A stretch of 35,009 nt of DNA from Armatimonadetes bacterium UBA5352 (GTDB taxonomy: Bacteria; Armatimonadota; Zipacnadia; Zipacnadales; UBA5352), in assembly GCA_002411015.1 (NCBI GenBank), contig DHPY01000031.1, forward strand, positions 1 through 35,009, given 5' to 3'. Position 1 is the first letter of the stretch. Each line of letters begins with the position of its first letter. Below the pieces are notes generated by a model. It did no database searches. It worked only from the letters and a program-made list of their open reading frames with translations, and was not told the origin of the DNA. This document shows, in pieces, positions 25,199-32,877 of the stretch. Position numbers and translations under genes: made by a program.

Positions 25199-26290
25199 TC
25201 AGGTGCGAGCGAGCAGGGCCTTGCAGTAGCTCTCCGGGTAGCGCTCGCAGCGGTAGATGCTGCCGAGAGCTCCGGGCTTCCGGTGCGGGTTCACGAAGTC
25301 CCAGACGATCTGACCGTCATGTGTGACTTCGAAGAGGTGCGCCTTGTTGCCCTCGCAGATGAGCGTGTTGCCATTGGGCAGGCGCTGGCCGCCGGAGATG
25401 TAGGGCGAGAAGAAGTCGGTCGGGTCCTGCGAGCGATACTCCCACACGATCTTCTCGGTGAGCGGGTTGAGTTCGATAACCCGCGAGAAGCCTCGCAGGG
25501 TGCCGTTGTCGAAGAGCATGATGTTGCCGTTGGGGAGCATGTGCGGCTTGTGCTGGCCGTCAATCACGCCGGGCCCCCAGGCCCAGACGATCTCCGAGGT
25601 GCGGCGGTCGATAGCGCCGATCACGTCCAGGCTGCGATAGCTGAAGACGATGTTCCCGGGGCGGAAACGCGTTGAGCCATCGAGCTCCCGCTCGGTCTCC
25701 CAGGTCGCGTTGGGCGGGATGATCTGCAGCGTGTTGTTGTGCGCCCAGTCGAATCTGAACTCCTCGCGGATGCGCTTCGCGACATGCTCCCAGCCGTCCT
25801 CAGGCAGCAGGTCGCGCAGTTCGTCGAGGTGATGCTCACCGTGCCACTCCCAGAGGAGTTCCTTGTCACGGCTGATCTCGACCATGTACGGGCATCGCTT
25901 GAGTTCCTTGCCAAGCTGCGGCCACATGTGATCCCGGATCGTGTGCATCACAACGCGACCGTCGTCGAAGACGGCGAAGTCGTGGTCGATCCGGCAGTGG
26001 TATGACCAGACCACGTTGCTCTGCGGGTCGAGTTCGCGCAGCCCGGCCTTCATAATGTCGGAGCGGTCCCGGGTGGGGTAGACGATGTTGCCGTTGGGGA
26101 GCAACCGCGCGAAGGACTGCAAGGCCGTCTCGACGTACCAGCGATGGATGATCTCTCCGTCCATGTCGATCAGCAGGATCTCGCCTTTCCCATCCGGGGA
26201 GGCTTTCGGGTCCTCCCAGCTCTCGCTGTAGAGTGTGTAGCCCTGCCACGCGCGCTTGCGGTCGTGTGTGAGCACGCCTCTCTCGGCCAT
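25199..26290 (-). CDS. arylsulfotransferase-like beta-propeller protein
   Basis: This is a 363-residue protein of the ASST type. Repeating blades carry the pattern G(E/N)I...LPNGNIVYPTRD, LFDNGTLRGFSRV and RLPNGNTLICEGN. The segment FRFDWAHNNTLQIIP matches the D-W-x-H-x-N block of the family. Known ASST enzymes transfer sulfate between phenols in the periplasm, but no signal peptide is seen here, so the protein may be cytoplasmic and its activity is uncertain. ATG 26290 has GAGGAGG 7 nt upstream. The glycosidase gene starts 27 nt downstream on the same strand, so they probably form an operon. Confidence 0.8.
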   Translation of the reverse strand: MAERGVLTHDRKRAWQGYTLYSESWEDPKASPDGKGEILLIDMDGEIIHRWYVETALQSFARLLPNGNIVYPTRDRSDIMKAGLRELDPQSNVVWSYHCRIDHDFAVFDDGRVVMHTIRDHMWPQLGKELKRCPYMVEISRDKELLWEWHGEHHLDELRDLLPEDGWEHVAKRIREEFRFDWAHNNTLQIIPPNATWETERELDGSTRFRPGNIVFSYRSLDVIGAIDRRTSEIVWAWGPGVIDGQHKPHMLPNGNIMLFDNGTLRGFSRVIELNPLTEKIVWEYRSQDPTDFFSPYISGGQRLPNGNTLICEGNKAHLFEVTHDGQIVWDFVNPHRKPGALGSIYRCERYPESYCKALLART

Positions 26291-26414
26291 CCTGCTGCCT
26301 CCTCGCACAACGGCTGCGGCGTCATCAACCGGCAATGTGTTGGTTCGCAGTGGGAGGGGGATAGTCCTCCCGGCGGCCGGCCGGGCTGAGACTCAGGCAG
26401 TGAGGCTGAAGGGT

Positions 26415-26810
26415 CTACTGGGTGCTTGGGCTGGTGGACTCGGCTCGATGGGTCCTGGCAAGCCCCTTTATGACGGAGTTCAGTTCGTGGAGCTTGAACG
26501 GCTTGTGGATGTGCGGCAGCCCAGTCTGGCTGAAGAACTCCTGCGTCTCCCGACTCAGCAGATCGCCCGTAGCCAGCAGCAACCGCCCCTCGATCGAAGG
26601 CTTCTCGGCGAGCAGGCGCCTGCACAGATCCGCGCCGCTGATACCCGGAAGGTGCATATCGCAGATGATGACGTCGAACTCCCCGTTCAGGGCTCTGTCG
26701 AGACCTGCCTCGCCGGACGGTTCGGTCTCGCACTCGTGGCCCACCATTCGGAGGAATTCGCTCACCAGGGAACGCAACGAGGGCTCATCATCGATGTACA
26801 GAATGCGCAT
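26415..26810 (-). CDS. single-domain response regulator (receiver only)
   Basis: This is a 131-residue CheY-like receiver. The acidic pocket is Asp7/Asp8, the phospho-acceptor is Asp51 (IICDMHLPG), the switch threonine is Thr81 (LLLATG), and the conserved lysine is Lys103 (HKPF). There is no output domain, so it probably acts by protein-protein contact. ATG 26810 gives the standard RILYIDDE start; its Shine-Dalgarno is weak (GAGG 2 nt from the ATG). No kinase is in the window. A 124-nt gap separates it from the ASST-like gene downstream on the same strand. Confidence 0.88.
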   Translation of the reverse strand: MRILYIDDEPSLRSLVSEFLRMVGHECETEPSGEAGLDRALNGEFDVIICDMHLPGISGADLCRRLLAEKPSIEGRLLLATGDLLSRETQEFFSQTGLPHIHKPFKLHELNSVIKGLARTHRAESTSPSTQ

Positions 26811-26925
26811 GGCCTCGTCGCCACCGTCACGAACCGTGCGGCGCGGTTCGGTGACGTATGTGAGCACACTCTGCGATCCATGCGGTCTGCTGGCTGCGAT
26901 GTGCACTGTGATCAGACCACCTTAG

Positions 26926-26941
26926 GCTGTCGTGCGACAGC
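26926..26941. promoter_or_regulatory. 16-bp palindrome, possible operator
   Basis: The arms GCTGTCG (26926-26932) and CGACAGC (26935-26941) are perfectly complementary around TG, giving a dimeric-repressor-like dyad. It sits in the predicted leader of the response regulator transcript. No cognate regulator is identified. Confidence 0.35.
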
Positions 26942-26994
26942 GCCCCCACTGCGTTATGTATAACCTGCGATTGGTGACGCCGCGGCGCCTGCCC

Positions 26995-27015
26995 ACCGGC
27001 AATGTAGGTGCCGGT
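26995..27015. promoter_or_regulatory. 7-bp inverted repeat in the same leader
   Basis: ACCGGCA (26995-27001) and TGCCGGT (27009-27015) flank a 7-nt loop. In RNA this would form a hairpin in the response regulator leader, about 50 nt downstream of the predicted transcription start. It could also be a DNA-binding site. Confidence 0.3.
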
Positions 27016-27068
27016 AGCGGACTCGTCGAACCTCCGGATGAGTGCCGCGAACGGGTCGCCGCTGAATC

Positions 27069-27097
27069 AATATAGCCCCTGTGGCACAAAACGTCAA
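27069..27097 (-). promoter_or_regulatory. sigma70-like promoter reading leftward
   Basis: On the minus strand, TTGACG (27097-27092), a 17-nt spacer and TATATT (27074-27069) match the -35 (5 of 6) and -10 (5 of 6) consensus. Transcription would start near 27062 and reach the response regulator after a leader of about 250 nt containing the two palindromes. Confidence 0.55.
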
Positions 27098-27135
27098 CAA
27101 GAAGCGTCTATTGTCGTCTGTTCCTGGAGGCGGAG

Positions 27136-28086
27136 ATGCCGGACGGAATTGCCGCAAATGCGCCGTCTTCGGTGACTTTGGCCGCAATTCAGGCGCAGTT
27201 GCGCTTCTTCTTGCAGCCGCGGCAGTTCCGCGAACAGATGGCCCGCGATGCAGAACGCGCGATGGCCTGCGGGCCCGACATCATTCTGTTTCCCGAGGAC
27301 ATCGGCACCGGACTCGTCGGGCTCGGCACGCCGGGACTTGCACGCACTCCGTCGCTGCGCCTGGCGATGATCATGGCCGCACTGCGCAACGCCACCGCCG
27401 TCATGCCTCTGCTGAGGCAACCTGCAAGCTCGCTCCCCTGGGCACTGGTCACGGCCCTTGCGAAGCGGATGCGGGATGTCTACATCGGCACCTTCAGCGA
27501 AGTGGCAGCGCGGCACGAGGTCCACATCGCGGCCGGGAGCATCCTGCTTCCCCGCGAGAACAATGACAGCGGCTGCATCTACAACAGCTCGTATCTCTTC
27601 GGCCCAGATGGGGGAGTCCTCGGACGGGCCGATAAGGTCAACCTCATCGAGCTTGAGGGGCAGGGCGGCCTCGACCTGGCCCCGGCAGCAGCCGACGACC
27701 TCCACCCGTGGCGCACGCCGGTCGGGACCTTCGCCCCGATCATCTGCTTTGATGCCTGGGATCGCGATCTCGTCGGGCGGCTGGTGGCGGAGGGTGCGCA
27801 GATGCTCCTGGTTGCCTCCGCCAATCCGAAGCCCTGGACGGCCGCCGAGGCGGCAGATCGCGCGAGTGGCATGTACGCGCGGGTGGCCGAACTGCGGGTG
27901 CCGGGCGCCGAGGCATTCGGCGTCGGCCACCTCGGCGGACTGCCGTTCGAGGGCAGGAGCTGGATCGTCGCTCCGGATCCCGAGACGCCTGGCGGCGCCT
28001 GCGTACTCGCGCAGGCCAGAAGCGCCACGGGATCCGAGATCATCTGCGCGACCGTCGAGCTGCCTCAGCCGGCGGCTCAGATGTAG
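27136..28086 (+). CDS. nitrilase-superfamily carbon-nitrogen hydrolase
   Basis: This is a 316-residue amidase/nitrilase-fold enzyme with the full catalytic triad: Glu54 in LFPED, Lys167 in RADKVNL and Cys204 in IICFDAWD. It probably hydrolyses an amide or carbamoyl group. Its branch and substrate cannot be told from sequence alone. The start at ATG 27136 has GGAGG 5 nt upstream, and the frame begins with a non-conserved 13-residue stretch. Its 3' end overlaps the converging sulfatase-like gene by 10 nt. Confidence 0.88.
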   Translation: MPDGIAANAPSSVTLAAIQAQLRFFLQPRQFREQMARDAERAMACGPDIILFPEDIGTGLVGLGTPGLARTPSLRLAMIMAALRNATAVMPLLRQPASSLPWALVTALAKRMRDVYIGTFSEVAARHEVHIAAGSILLPRENNDSGCIYNSSYLFGPDGGVLGRADKVNLIELEGQGGLDLAPAAADDLHPWRTPVGTFAPIICFDAWDRDLVGRLVAEGAQMLLVASANPKPWTAAEAADRASGMYARVAELRVPGAEAFGVGHLGGLPFEGRSWIVAPDPETPGGACVLAQARSATGSEIICATVELPQPAAQM

Positions 28087-29486
28087 GCCTGATCGTGCTC
28101 CGGGCCGGCCTGGCCGGGGCCGAGGTCACCGCTGGTCTCACTGCGGTGCTCCTCGATGTAGCTCTCGAGCCACGCCTGCATCTCCGCCGCGACTTCCGGG
28201 TGGTCGGCGATCACGTTTGTGAGCTCCTGCGGGTCGGCCTGCAGGTCGTAGAGCTCGTGGCGCGGCGGCACTCCGCCCGCCTCCGCGCGCTCCGCCCATG
28301 GCGCGATGTAGTTCCAGCGCCGGCTGCGCACCGAGGCGTGCCAGCCGAACGCGGTGATGATCTGCTCGCGCTCACTGTCGCGGCCCTCGACGGCCAGCGG
28401 CCAGATGTTCTCGCCATTGCAGCGCTCGGGGACCTCCTCGCCGATGATCGAGAGGATCGTGGGCATGATGTCCTGGTGCTGCACGAAGCCCTTCACGCGC
28501 GCGCCCGCAACCTCGCCCTCCGGGTGGCGGATGAGCAGCGGGACCTGCGTCACCTGGTTGCGGAGGCGATTGGCGGCCTTGTGGATCTCGCCCTGCTCGC
28601 CCATCATTCCGCCGTGATCGGAGGTGAAGATGATCAGCGTATTGTCGAGCAGATCGCGGTCCGAGAGCCGATCGAGCAGGTGGCCGACCCAGCGATCAAC
28701 CAGCGTCACCTCCCCCGCGTAGCCGGCCTTCACGCAGCGGAGATCATCCTCGCTCATATTCCCAGTCGTCCCCGGCGGGAACGCGGACTTGTACGGGTCG
28801 AAATTCGGATCGTACTTGCGCCCGTACTCCGCCGGTGGGTCCCACGGCTCATGCGGATCAAAGCAGTCCAGCCACATGAAGAACGGGTAGTCGCCGTGGT
28901 AGCCCTCCACCCAGTCGGCCGCTTTTGAGAACACTCGGCCCGCGAAGCTGTCGGCGTCGGAACTCCAACGCACGCGCCCGTTGATATGCTGCACGAGCCA
29001 GTGCCGCGGGTCCTTGATGGCCCGTCCCCAGCCTGCGACGGTCGGCCAGACATCCTGCACACGCTCGCGGTCACGCCAGTTGTAGCGGTCATCCTCTTCG
29101 CCGCGTACCCAGTACCAGTACTCCATCCCGCGGTGGAAGTTCTTGCCTGGCTTCATCATGTGGTAGACATCCGTGACCATGCAGGTCGCCCAACCACGGT
29201 CGAGCAGGCGCTCGGCGAGCGTCACGTCTTCGTAGTAGAGCGGGTGCCAGCCGGGGACGCGCACCTTATCGGATTGCTGCGGGTGATACTCGAACGGGAT
29301 GATGCGCCGCCCGGTGACGATGACCCGCCGCGCGGGCAGCGTGGGCAGGCCCTCCGCGAAAGCGTGCTCATACAGGGCCGATTCGTTCGCCATTGCGTCG
29401 AGGTTCGGCGTCTGTATCCAGTCATTCCCGTAGCAGCCGAGGTAGTCCCAACGGAAGGTGTCCGAACAGATCAGGATGACGTTCAT
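28077..29486 (-). CDS. sulfatase-like alkaline-phosphatase-superfamily hydrolase with Thr at the formylglycine position
   Basis: This is a 469-residue protein with the sulfatase fold signatures MNVILICSDTFRWDYLGCYG, TPNLDAMANES and IIFTSDHGGMMGEQG (metal residues Asp9, Asp290 and His291). True sulfatases need Cys or Ser in C/S-x-P-x-R to form formylglycine. Here the motif is T49-L-P-A-R, and the ACG codon is clear. The second Asp of the usual N-terminal DD pair is Thr10. A Thr nucleophile is used by other members of the superfamily such as nucleotide pyrophosphatase-type phosphodiesterases. The enzyme may therefore be a phosphodiesterase or phosphonate hydrolase, or be inactive. No signal peptide is seen. 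Its start overlaps the preceding gene's stop (ATGA). Confidence 0.85.
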   Translation of the reverse strand: MNVILICSDTFRWDYLGCYGNDWIQTPNLDAMANESALYEHAFAEGLPTLPARRVIVTGRRIIPFEYHPQQSDKVRVPGWHPLYYEDVTLAERLLDRGWATCMVTDVYHMMKPGKNFHRGMEYWYWVRGEEDDRYNWRDRERVQDVWPTVAGWGRAIKDPRHWLVQHINGRVRWSSDADSFAGRVFSKAADWVEGYHGDYPFFMWLDCFDPHEPWDPPAEYGRKYDPNFDPYKSAFPPGTTGNMSEDDLRCVKAGYAGEVTLVDRWVGHLLDRLSDRDLLDNTLIIFTSDHGGMMGEQGEIHKAANRLRNQVTQVPLLIRHPEGEVAGARVKGFVQHQDIMPTILSIIGEEVPERCNGENIWPLAVEGRDSEREQIITAFGWHASVRSRRWNYIAPWAERAEAGGVPPRHELYDLQADPQELTNVIADHPEVAAEMQAWLESYIEEHRSETSGDLGPGQAGPEHDQAYI

Positions 29487-30133
29487 GTCTGCTTTCCTTT
29501 CTGTGCGCTTGCTTCCTCTTCGGCCAGGAGCCCGGCTGGGACAGCCGCGCGGTGGAAGCGAGCGATGGGGATGAAGCAGGCGGCGAATGCCTTCGGACCG
29601 GGGCCCTTCGGGGCGATCACCGCGTCACCGTCAACGTACCTCGCCCCCGACCAACCCGCCATCTCTTCCTGCAGACTCAGTTCGAACGACGTCATGCCCG
29701 CGCGCAGGTACTTCGGGGCGCCCTTCAACTCCCGTGCATGCGCGAGCGACGAGATCTCGGAGATGAGGCCCCTCTCAGCCCGGCCGCAAAGCCGCGCAGT
29801 CAGCGGGCCGCTGTGCAACGTCGCGGAACCACCAATCACCTCGGCATGCGCAGACGACTCAGGGGGTGGGGCAGAGGCGCCTGCCTCCAATGCAGCCCCG
29901 GCGAGGGCATCTCCGGGGAGGCCAATGAGCGCGTCCACCAGCAACCACTTGGCCGAACCGTCAGGCCAGGTGGCGGTGGGGCGGGCCCGGGTGGGCATGG
30001 CTGCATCATTGGTGAGGACTGCGACCGCGTCGTCCGGTTGCAGCGCCCCTTCTGGGAATGGCGCGGCGAAGCGAACGGGCCCGGCGGTGCGATCGAAGCG
30101 GGAGAGTTTGGGGAAGCGCAGCGGCAGCGACAT
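29483..30133 (-). CDS. short RIFT-barrel-domain protein
   Basis: This is a 216-residue protein. The block near residues 19-67 (PVRFAAPFPEGAL, then WPDGSAKWLLVD at 56-67) is typical of the N-terminal RIFT-barrel domain of exo-rhamnogalacturonan-lyase-like and related proteins, which are usually several hundred residues longer. Either a stand-alone domain or a natural truncation is present; no downstream remainder is visible, since the next gene begins at the stop codon. ATG 30133 has GGAGGT 7 nt upstream. The 4-nt overlap with the sulfatase-like gene implies translational coupling. Function unknown. Confidence 0.65.
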   Translation of the reverse strand: MSLPLRFPKLSRFDRTAGPVRFAAPFPEGALQPDDAVAVLTNDAAMPTRARPTATWPDGSAKWLLVDALIGLPGDALAGAALEAGASAPPPESSAHAEVIGGSATLHSGPLTARLCGRAERGLISEISSLAHARELKGAPKYLRAGMTSFELSLQEEMAGWSGARYVDGDAVIAPKGPGPKAFAACFIPIARFHRAAVPAGLLAEEEASAQKGKQT

Positions 30134-30156
30134 GACCGGGACCTCCAGCGGCCTCT

Positions 30157-30182
30157 GGCCGTTGGCATCAACGCCAACGGCC
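30157..30182 (-). terminator. hairpin downstream of the ACR3 gene
   Basis: A perfect 10-bp stem (GGCCGTTGGC 30157-30166 / GCCAACGGCC 30173-30182) with a 6-nt loop lies 38 nt beyond the ACR3 stop and about 24 nt before the RIFT gene start. There is no T-tract, so termination may be partial. Confidence 0.45.
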
Positions 30183-30219
30183 CTTCCGCACACCGGCCAC
30201 GCTCTCCTTCCGCCACACC

Positions 30220-31341
30220 CTACTCGGCCTTCGCAGGCAGCGCCTCCGCATCTCCGCCGTAGTAACGCCGCTTGAACCAGAGCGCGACGCTCACGAGGCT
30301 GATGAGGACTGGCACCTCCACCAGCGGTCCGATCACTGCCGCGAATGCCTGCCCCGAGCCGATGCCGAAGACAGCCACTGCGACCGCAATCGCAAGCTCG
30401 AAGTTGTTGCTCGCAGCGGTGAACGAAAGCGTCGCCGCCTGCTTGTATGTCGCGCGCACCTTCATGCTCATGTAGAACGAGAGCAGGAACATCGTCACGA
30501 AGTAGATCAGCAGCGGGATCGCGATACGTACCACGTGCAGCGGCAACTGCACGATGAACTCGCCCTTGAGCGAGAACATGACGATGATGGTGAAGAGCAG
30601 CGCGATCAGGGTGATCGGGCTGATGACCGGGATGAACTGCTGCTCATACCACTCCCGCCCGCGAGCGCGCACGAGGGCGAAGCGAGTGATCATCCCCGCC
30701 AGGAACGGTATCCCGAGGTAGATGAAGACACTGTGAGCGATCTCGCCGATCGTGACATCCACCACCGTGCCCTCGAGTCCGAAGAGGGGTGGGAGGATCG
30801 TCAGGAAGATCCACGCGTAGACGGAGTAGAAGAGCACCTGGAAGATGCTGTTGAACGCGACGAGGGCTGCACAGTACTCGCTGCAACCCTCCGCAAGTTC
30901 GTTCCACACGAGCACCATCGCGATACAGCGCGCGAGGCCGATCATGATCAGCCCGTACATGTACGCGGGCTGGTCGCGCAGGAAGACGACGGCCAGGATG
31001 AACATCAGCACCGGGCCGAGCAGCCAGTTCTGCACCAGCGAGAGAGTCAGGACCTTTGTGTCCTTGAAGATCTCGCCGAGCTCCTCGTAGCGCACCTTCG
31101 CCAGCGGCGGATACATCATGAGGATCAGGCCGATGGCGAGCGGCAGAGACGTTGTCCCGACCTGTGACGCAGCGTTGATGCGCTCGACGGTATCCGGCGC
31201 AACGTAGCCGAACGCGACCCCGATCCCCATTGCCAGGAAGATCCAGAGCGTCAGGTAGCGGTCGAGGAAGCTCAGCCGCGTCGGTGCCGGACACGCCTCC
31301 GGCGTACATCCATCTGGCGGAAGACCTGCGTGATCAGGCAT
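30220..31341 (-). CDS. acr3: ACR3-type arsenite efflux transporter
   Basis: This is a 373-residue integral membrane protein with about ten hydrophobic segments. Family landmarks include LARCIAMVLVWNELAEG, with the conserved catalytic-site Cys139 in the fourth helix region, and AATLSFTAASNNFELAIAVAVAVFG near the C-terminus. It exports As(III) using the proton motive force. ATG 31341 has AGGAG 8 nt upstream. It starts 13 nt after the arsM stop, as the last gene of the arsenic operon. The 23-residue Cys-containing N-terminal tail is an extension beyond the core. Confidence 0.95.
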   Translation of the reverse strand: MPDHAGLPPDGCTPEACPAPTRLSFLDRYLTLWIFLAMGIGVAFGYVAPDTVERINAASQVGTTSLPLAIGLILMMYPPLAKVRYEELGEIFKDTKVLTLSLVQNWLLGPVLMFILAVVFLRDQPAYMYGLIMIGLARCIAMVLVWNELAEGCSEYCAALVAFNSIFQVLFYSVYAWIFLTILPPLFGLEGTVVDVTIGEIAHSVFIYLGIPFLAGMITRFALVRARGREWYEQQFIPVISPITLIALLFTIIVMFSLKGEFIVQLPLHVVRIAIPLLIYFVTMFLLSFYMSMKVRATYKQAATLSFTAASNNFELAIAVAVAVFGIGSGQAFAAVIGPLVEVPVLISLVSVALWFKRRYYGGDAEALPAKAE

Positions 31342-31354
31342 CTGGACACTCCTG

Positions 31355-32146
31355 TTACTGCGGCTTCTGCGCGCTCACCGTGATGGACGTGAGCACGCCC
31401 GCAAGCGTTTGTGGCGCTGGACTGCAGCAGCCGCTGCCTTCGACCGAGCAGCAGCCGGCCAGCAGTTCGCTCGCATCCTTCTCGCACTCGATCGTCACCT
31501 CGGTGAAGCCCGCGGCCTCCATGGCCATCAGGTACGTGCCGCGGCTCACGGCGCCCGCCACGCAGCCAACGTAGGCCTTTACGCTCGCGGTGATCGCCGG
31601 CGGCAGGCTGCCATCAAGCACAATGTCCGAGACATGCATGCGGCCACCAGGCCTCAGCGCGCGGAACGCCTCGGCGAAAGCCTGCTGCTTGTCCGGCACG
31701 AGGTTGATGACGCAGTTGCTGATGATGACGTCCACCGAAGCGTCGTCCACCGGAAGTGCCTCGATCTCCCCGAGGCGGAACTCCACGTTCGCGTACCCGG
31801 CCTTCTCGGCGTTCGCCCAGGCTTTGTCGATCATTGCCTCGGTCATGTCCACGCCGATCACCGCGCCCTGCGGGCCCACCGAGTTCGCGGCGAGGAAGCA
31901 GTCGAAGCCCGCTCCGGAGCCGAGATCCAGCACGGCCTCGCCGGGCTTGAGACCGGAGATCGCCGTGGGGTTCCCGCAGCCGAGGCCGAGATTCGCGCCG
32001 TCCGGGACAGCCGCCATCTGCTCTGCGTCATAGCCGATCTTCTCAGAGGCGCTTCCGCAGCAACTGCTGCCTCCGCAGCAGCTTGCGCCGGCCTTGCGCG
32101 CGATACTCCCGTACCGCTCCCGAACTTCACTCTTGACATCATCCAT
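31355..32146 (-). CDS. arsM: arsenite S-adenosylmethionine methyltransferase (ArsM)
   Basis: This is a 263-residue SAM-dependent enzyme that methylates As(III) to volatile or less reactive species. The SAM-binding motif is VLDLGSGAGFDCFLAA. The As-binding cysteines match the family: GCGNP, ISNCVINL and VGCVAGA. There are extra Cys-rich ends: CCGGSSCC at 23-30, and GCCSVEGSGCC near the C-terminus. ATG 32146 has GGAGG about 10 nt upstream. It sits between ccdA-like and acr3, consistent with detoxification by both methylation and efflux. Confidence 0.95.
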   Translation of the reverse strand: MDDVKSEVRERYGSIARKAGASCCGGSSCCGSASEKIGYDAEQMAAVPDGANLGLGCGNPTAISGLKPGEAVLDLGSGAGFDCFLAANSVGPQGAVIGVDMTEAMIDKAWANAEKAGYANVEFRLGEIEALPVDDASVDVIISNCVINLVPDKQQAFAEAFRALRPGGRMHVSDIVLDGSLPPAITASVKAYVGCVAGAVSRGTYLMAMEAAGFTEVTIECEKDASELLAGCCSVEGSGCCSPAPQTLAGVLTSITVSAQKPQ

Positions 32147-32175
32147 AGTGACTAGTCCTCCGTGATGCTGTCGCG

Positions 32176-32877
32176 TCAGGCAGTATGCAGCATGTACAGC
32201 CCGCCAAGGATGACCAGCGCGCCGCAGACCTGGCGCAGGATGGTCGCTCCACGGGACGCCTCGGTCCAGTCGAGGTAGCCCTGCACCGCCTCGGTCGATG
32301 TGCCTGCAGCCACGATCACCGAGCAGTGGCCGACTCCGAATGCGAGCAACAGCAGCGCCCCAAAGGGGGCGCTCTCGGTCGCGGCGCGCAGCGCCACTGC
32401 CAGCATCGGCGCCATGTAGGCGAAAGTGCACGGTCCGAGCGCCACGCCGAAGATAAGGCCCAGCAGCAGTGCCGCCACGAGGCCCTTGCGCCTCGTTTCG
32501 CCGGGGCTGGCGCCCGTGAAGTTGAGCGGGATCACATCAAGCAGGTGCAAACCAACGATGAGGAAAACCGCCGCCACGAAGTAGTTGCCCCACGGCCCGA
32601 CATCGCCAATGAGCCTGCCCAGTCCGGCGGTGATGAGGCCTATGCCGGCGATGGTGACCAGGATCCCGGACGCGAAGACGGCGGACAGTGAGAACGCCCC
32701 GCGCCTGCTGATCTTGCCCTGGCCGCCAACGAAACCGACGATGAGTGGGATGCTGGCGAGGTGGCAGGGACTGAGCACGATGCTCAGAATCCCCCAGACC
32801 AGCGCCGCGCCCAGCGCCACGAGGGGCGTGCCCTCGACGGCCCTGGTCAGCGTTGCGAAAAGCTCCTGCACTCTCAC
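32176..32877 (-). CDS. CcdA-like membrane thiol-disulfide transporter
   Basis: This is a 233-residue protein with about six hydrophobic helices and the two reactive cysteines of the CcdA/DsbD-beta family: Cys38 in LSPCHLASIP and Cys150 in LGPCTFAYMAP. Such proteins carry reducing equivalents from cytoplasmic thioredoxin across the membrane. GTG 32877 overlaps the upstream thioredoxin-fusion stop (GTGA), implying coupling; GTG 32871 is also possible. It links the exported thioredoxin proteins upstream to the cytoplasm. Confidence 0.92.
   Translation of the reverse strand: MRVQELFATLTRAVEGTPLVALGAALVWGILSIVLSPCHLASIPLIVGFVGGQGKISRRGAFSLSAVFASGILVTIAGIGLITAGLGRLIGDVGPWGNYFVAAVFLIVGLHLLDVIPLNFTGASPGETRRKGLVAALLLGLIFGVALGPCTFAYMAPMLAVALRAATESAPFGALLLLAFGVGHCSVIVAAGTSTEAVQGYLDWTEASRGATILRQVCGALVILGGLYMLHTA

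Larger units (their letters stand above)
26811..27135. other. 325-nt divergent intergenic region with promoter and palindromes
   Basis: No gene is supported here. It separates the response regulator (-) from the nitrilase gene (+). It holds a well-formed minus-strand promoter (27069-27097) and two palindromes (26926-26941 and 26995-27015), listed separately. No clear + strand promoter for the nitrilase gene is visible; TATTGT at 27109 lacks a good -35 partner. Confidence 0.6.

Noticed and set aside
26329..27010. two copies of CCGGCAATGT (near 26330 and 26997) as a regulatory repeat
   Set aside because: A 10-mer repeated twice within 700 nt with no shared flanks beyond it is compatible with chance.
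28986..30275. 429-codon plus-strand open frame across the sulfatase and RIFT genes
   Set aside because: It is antisense to genes with strong motifs and Shine-Dalgarno sites, and has no recognisable domain.
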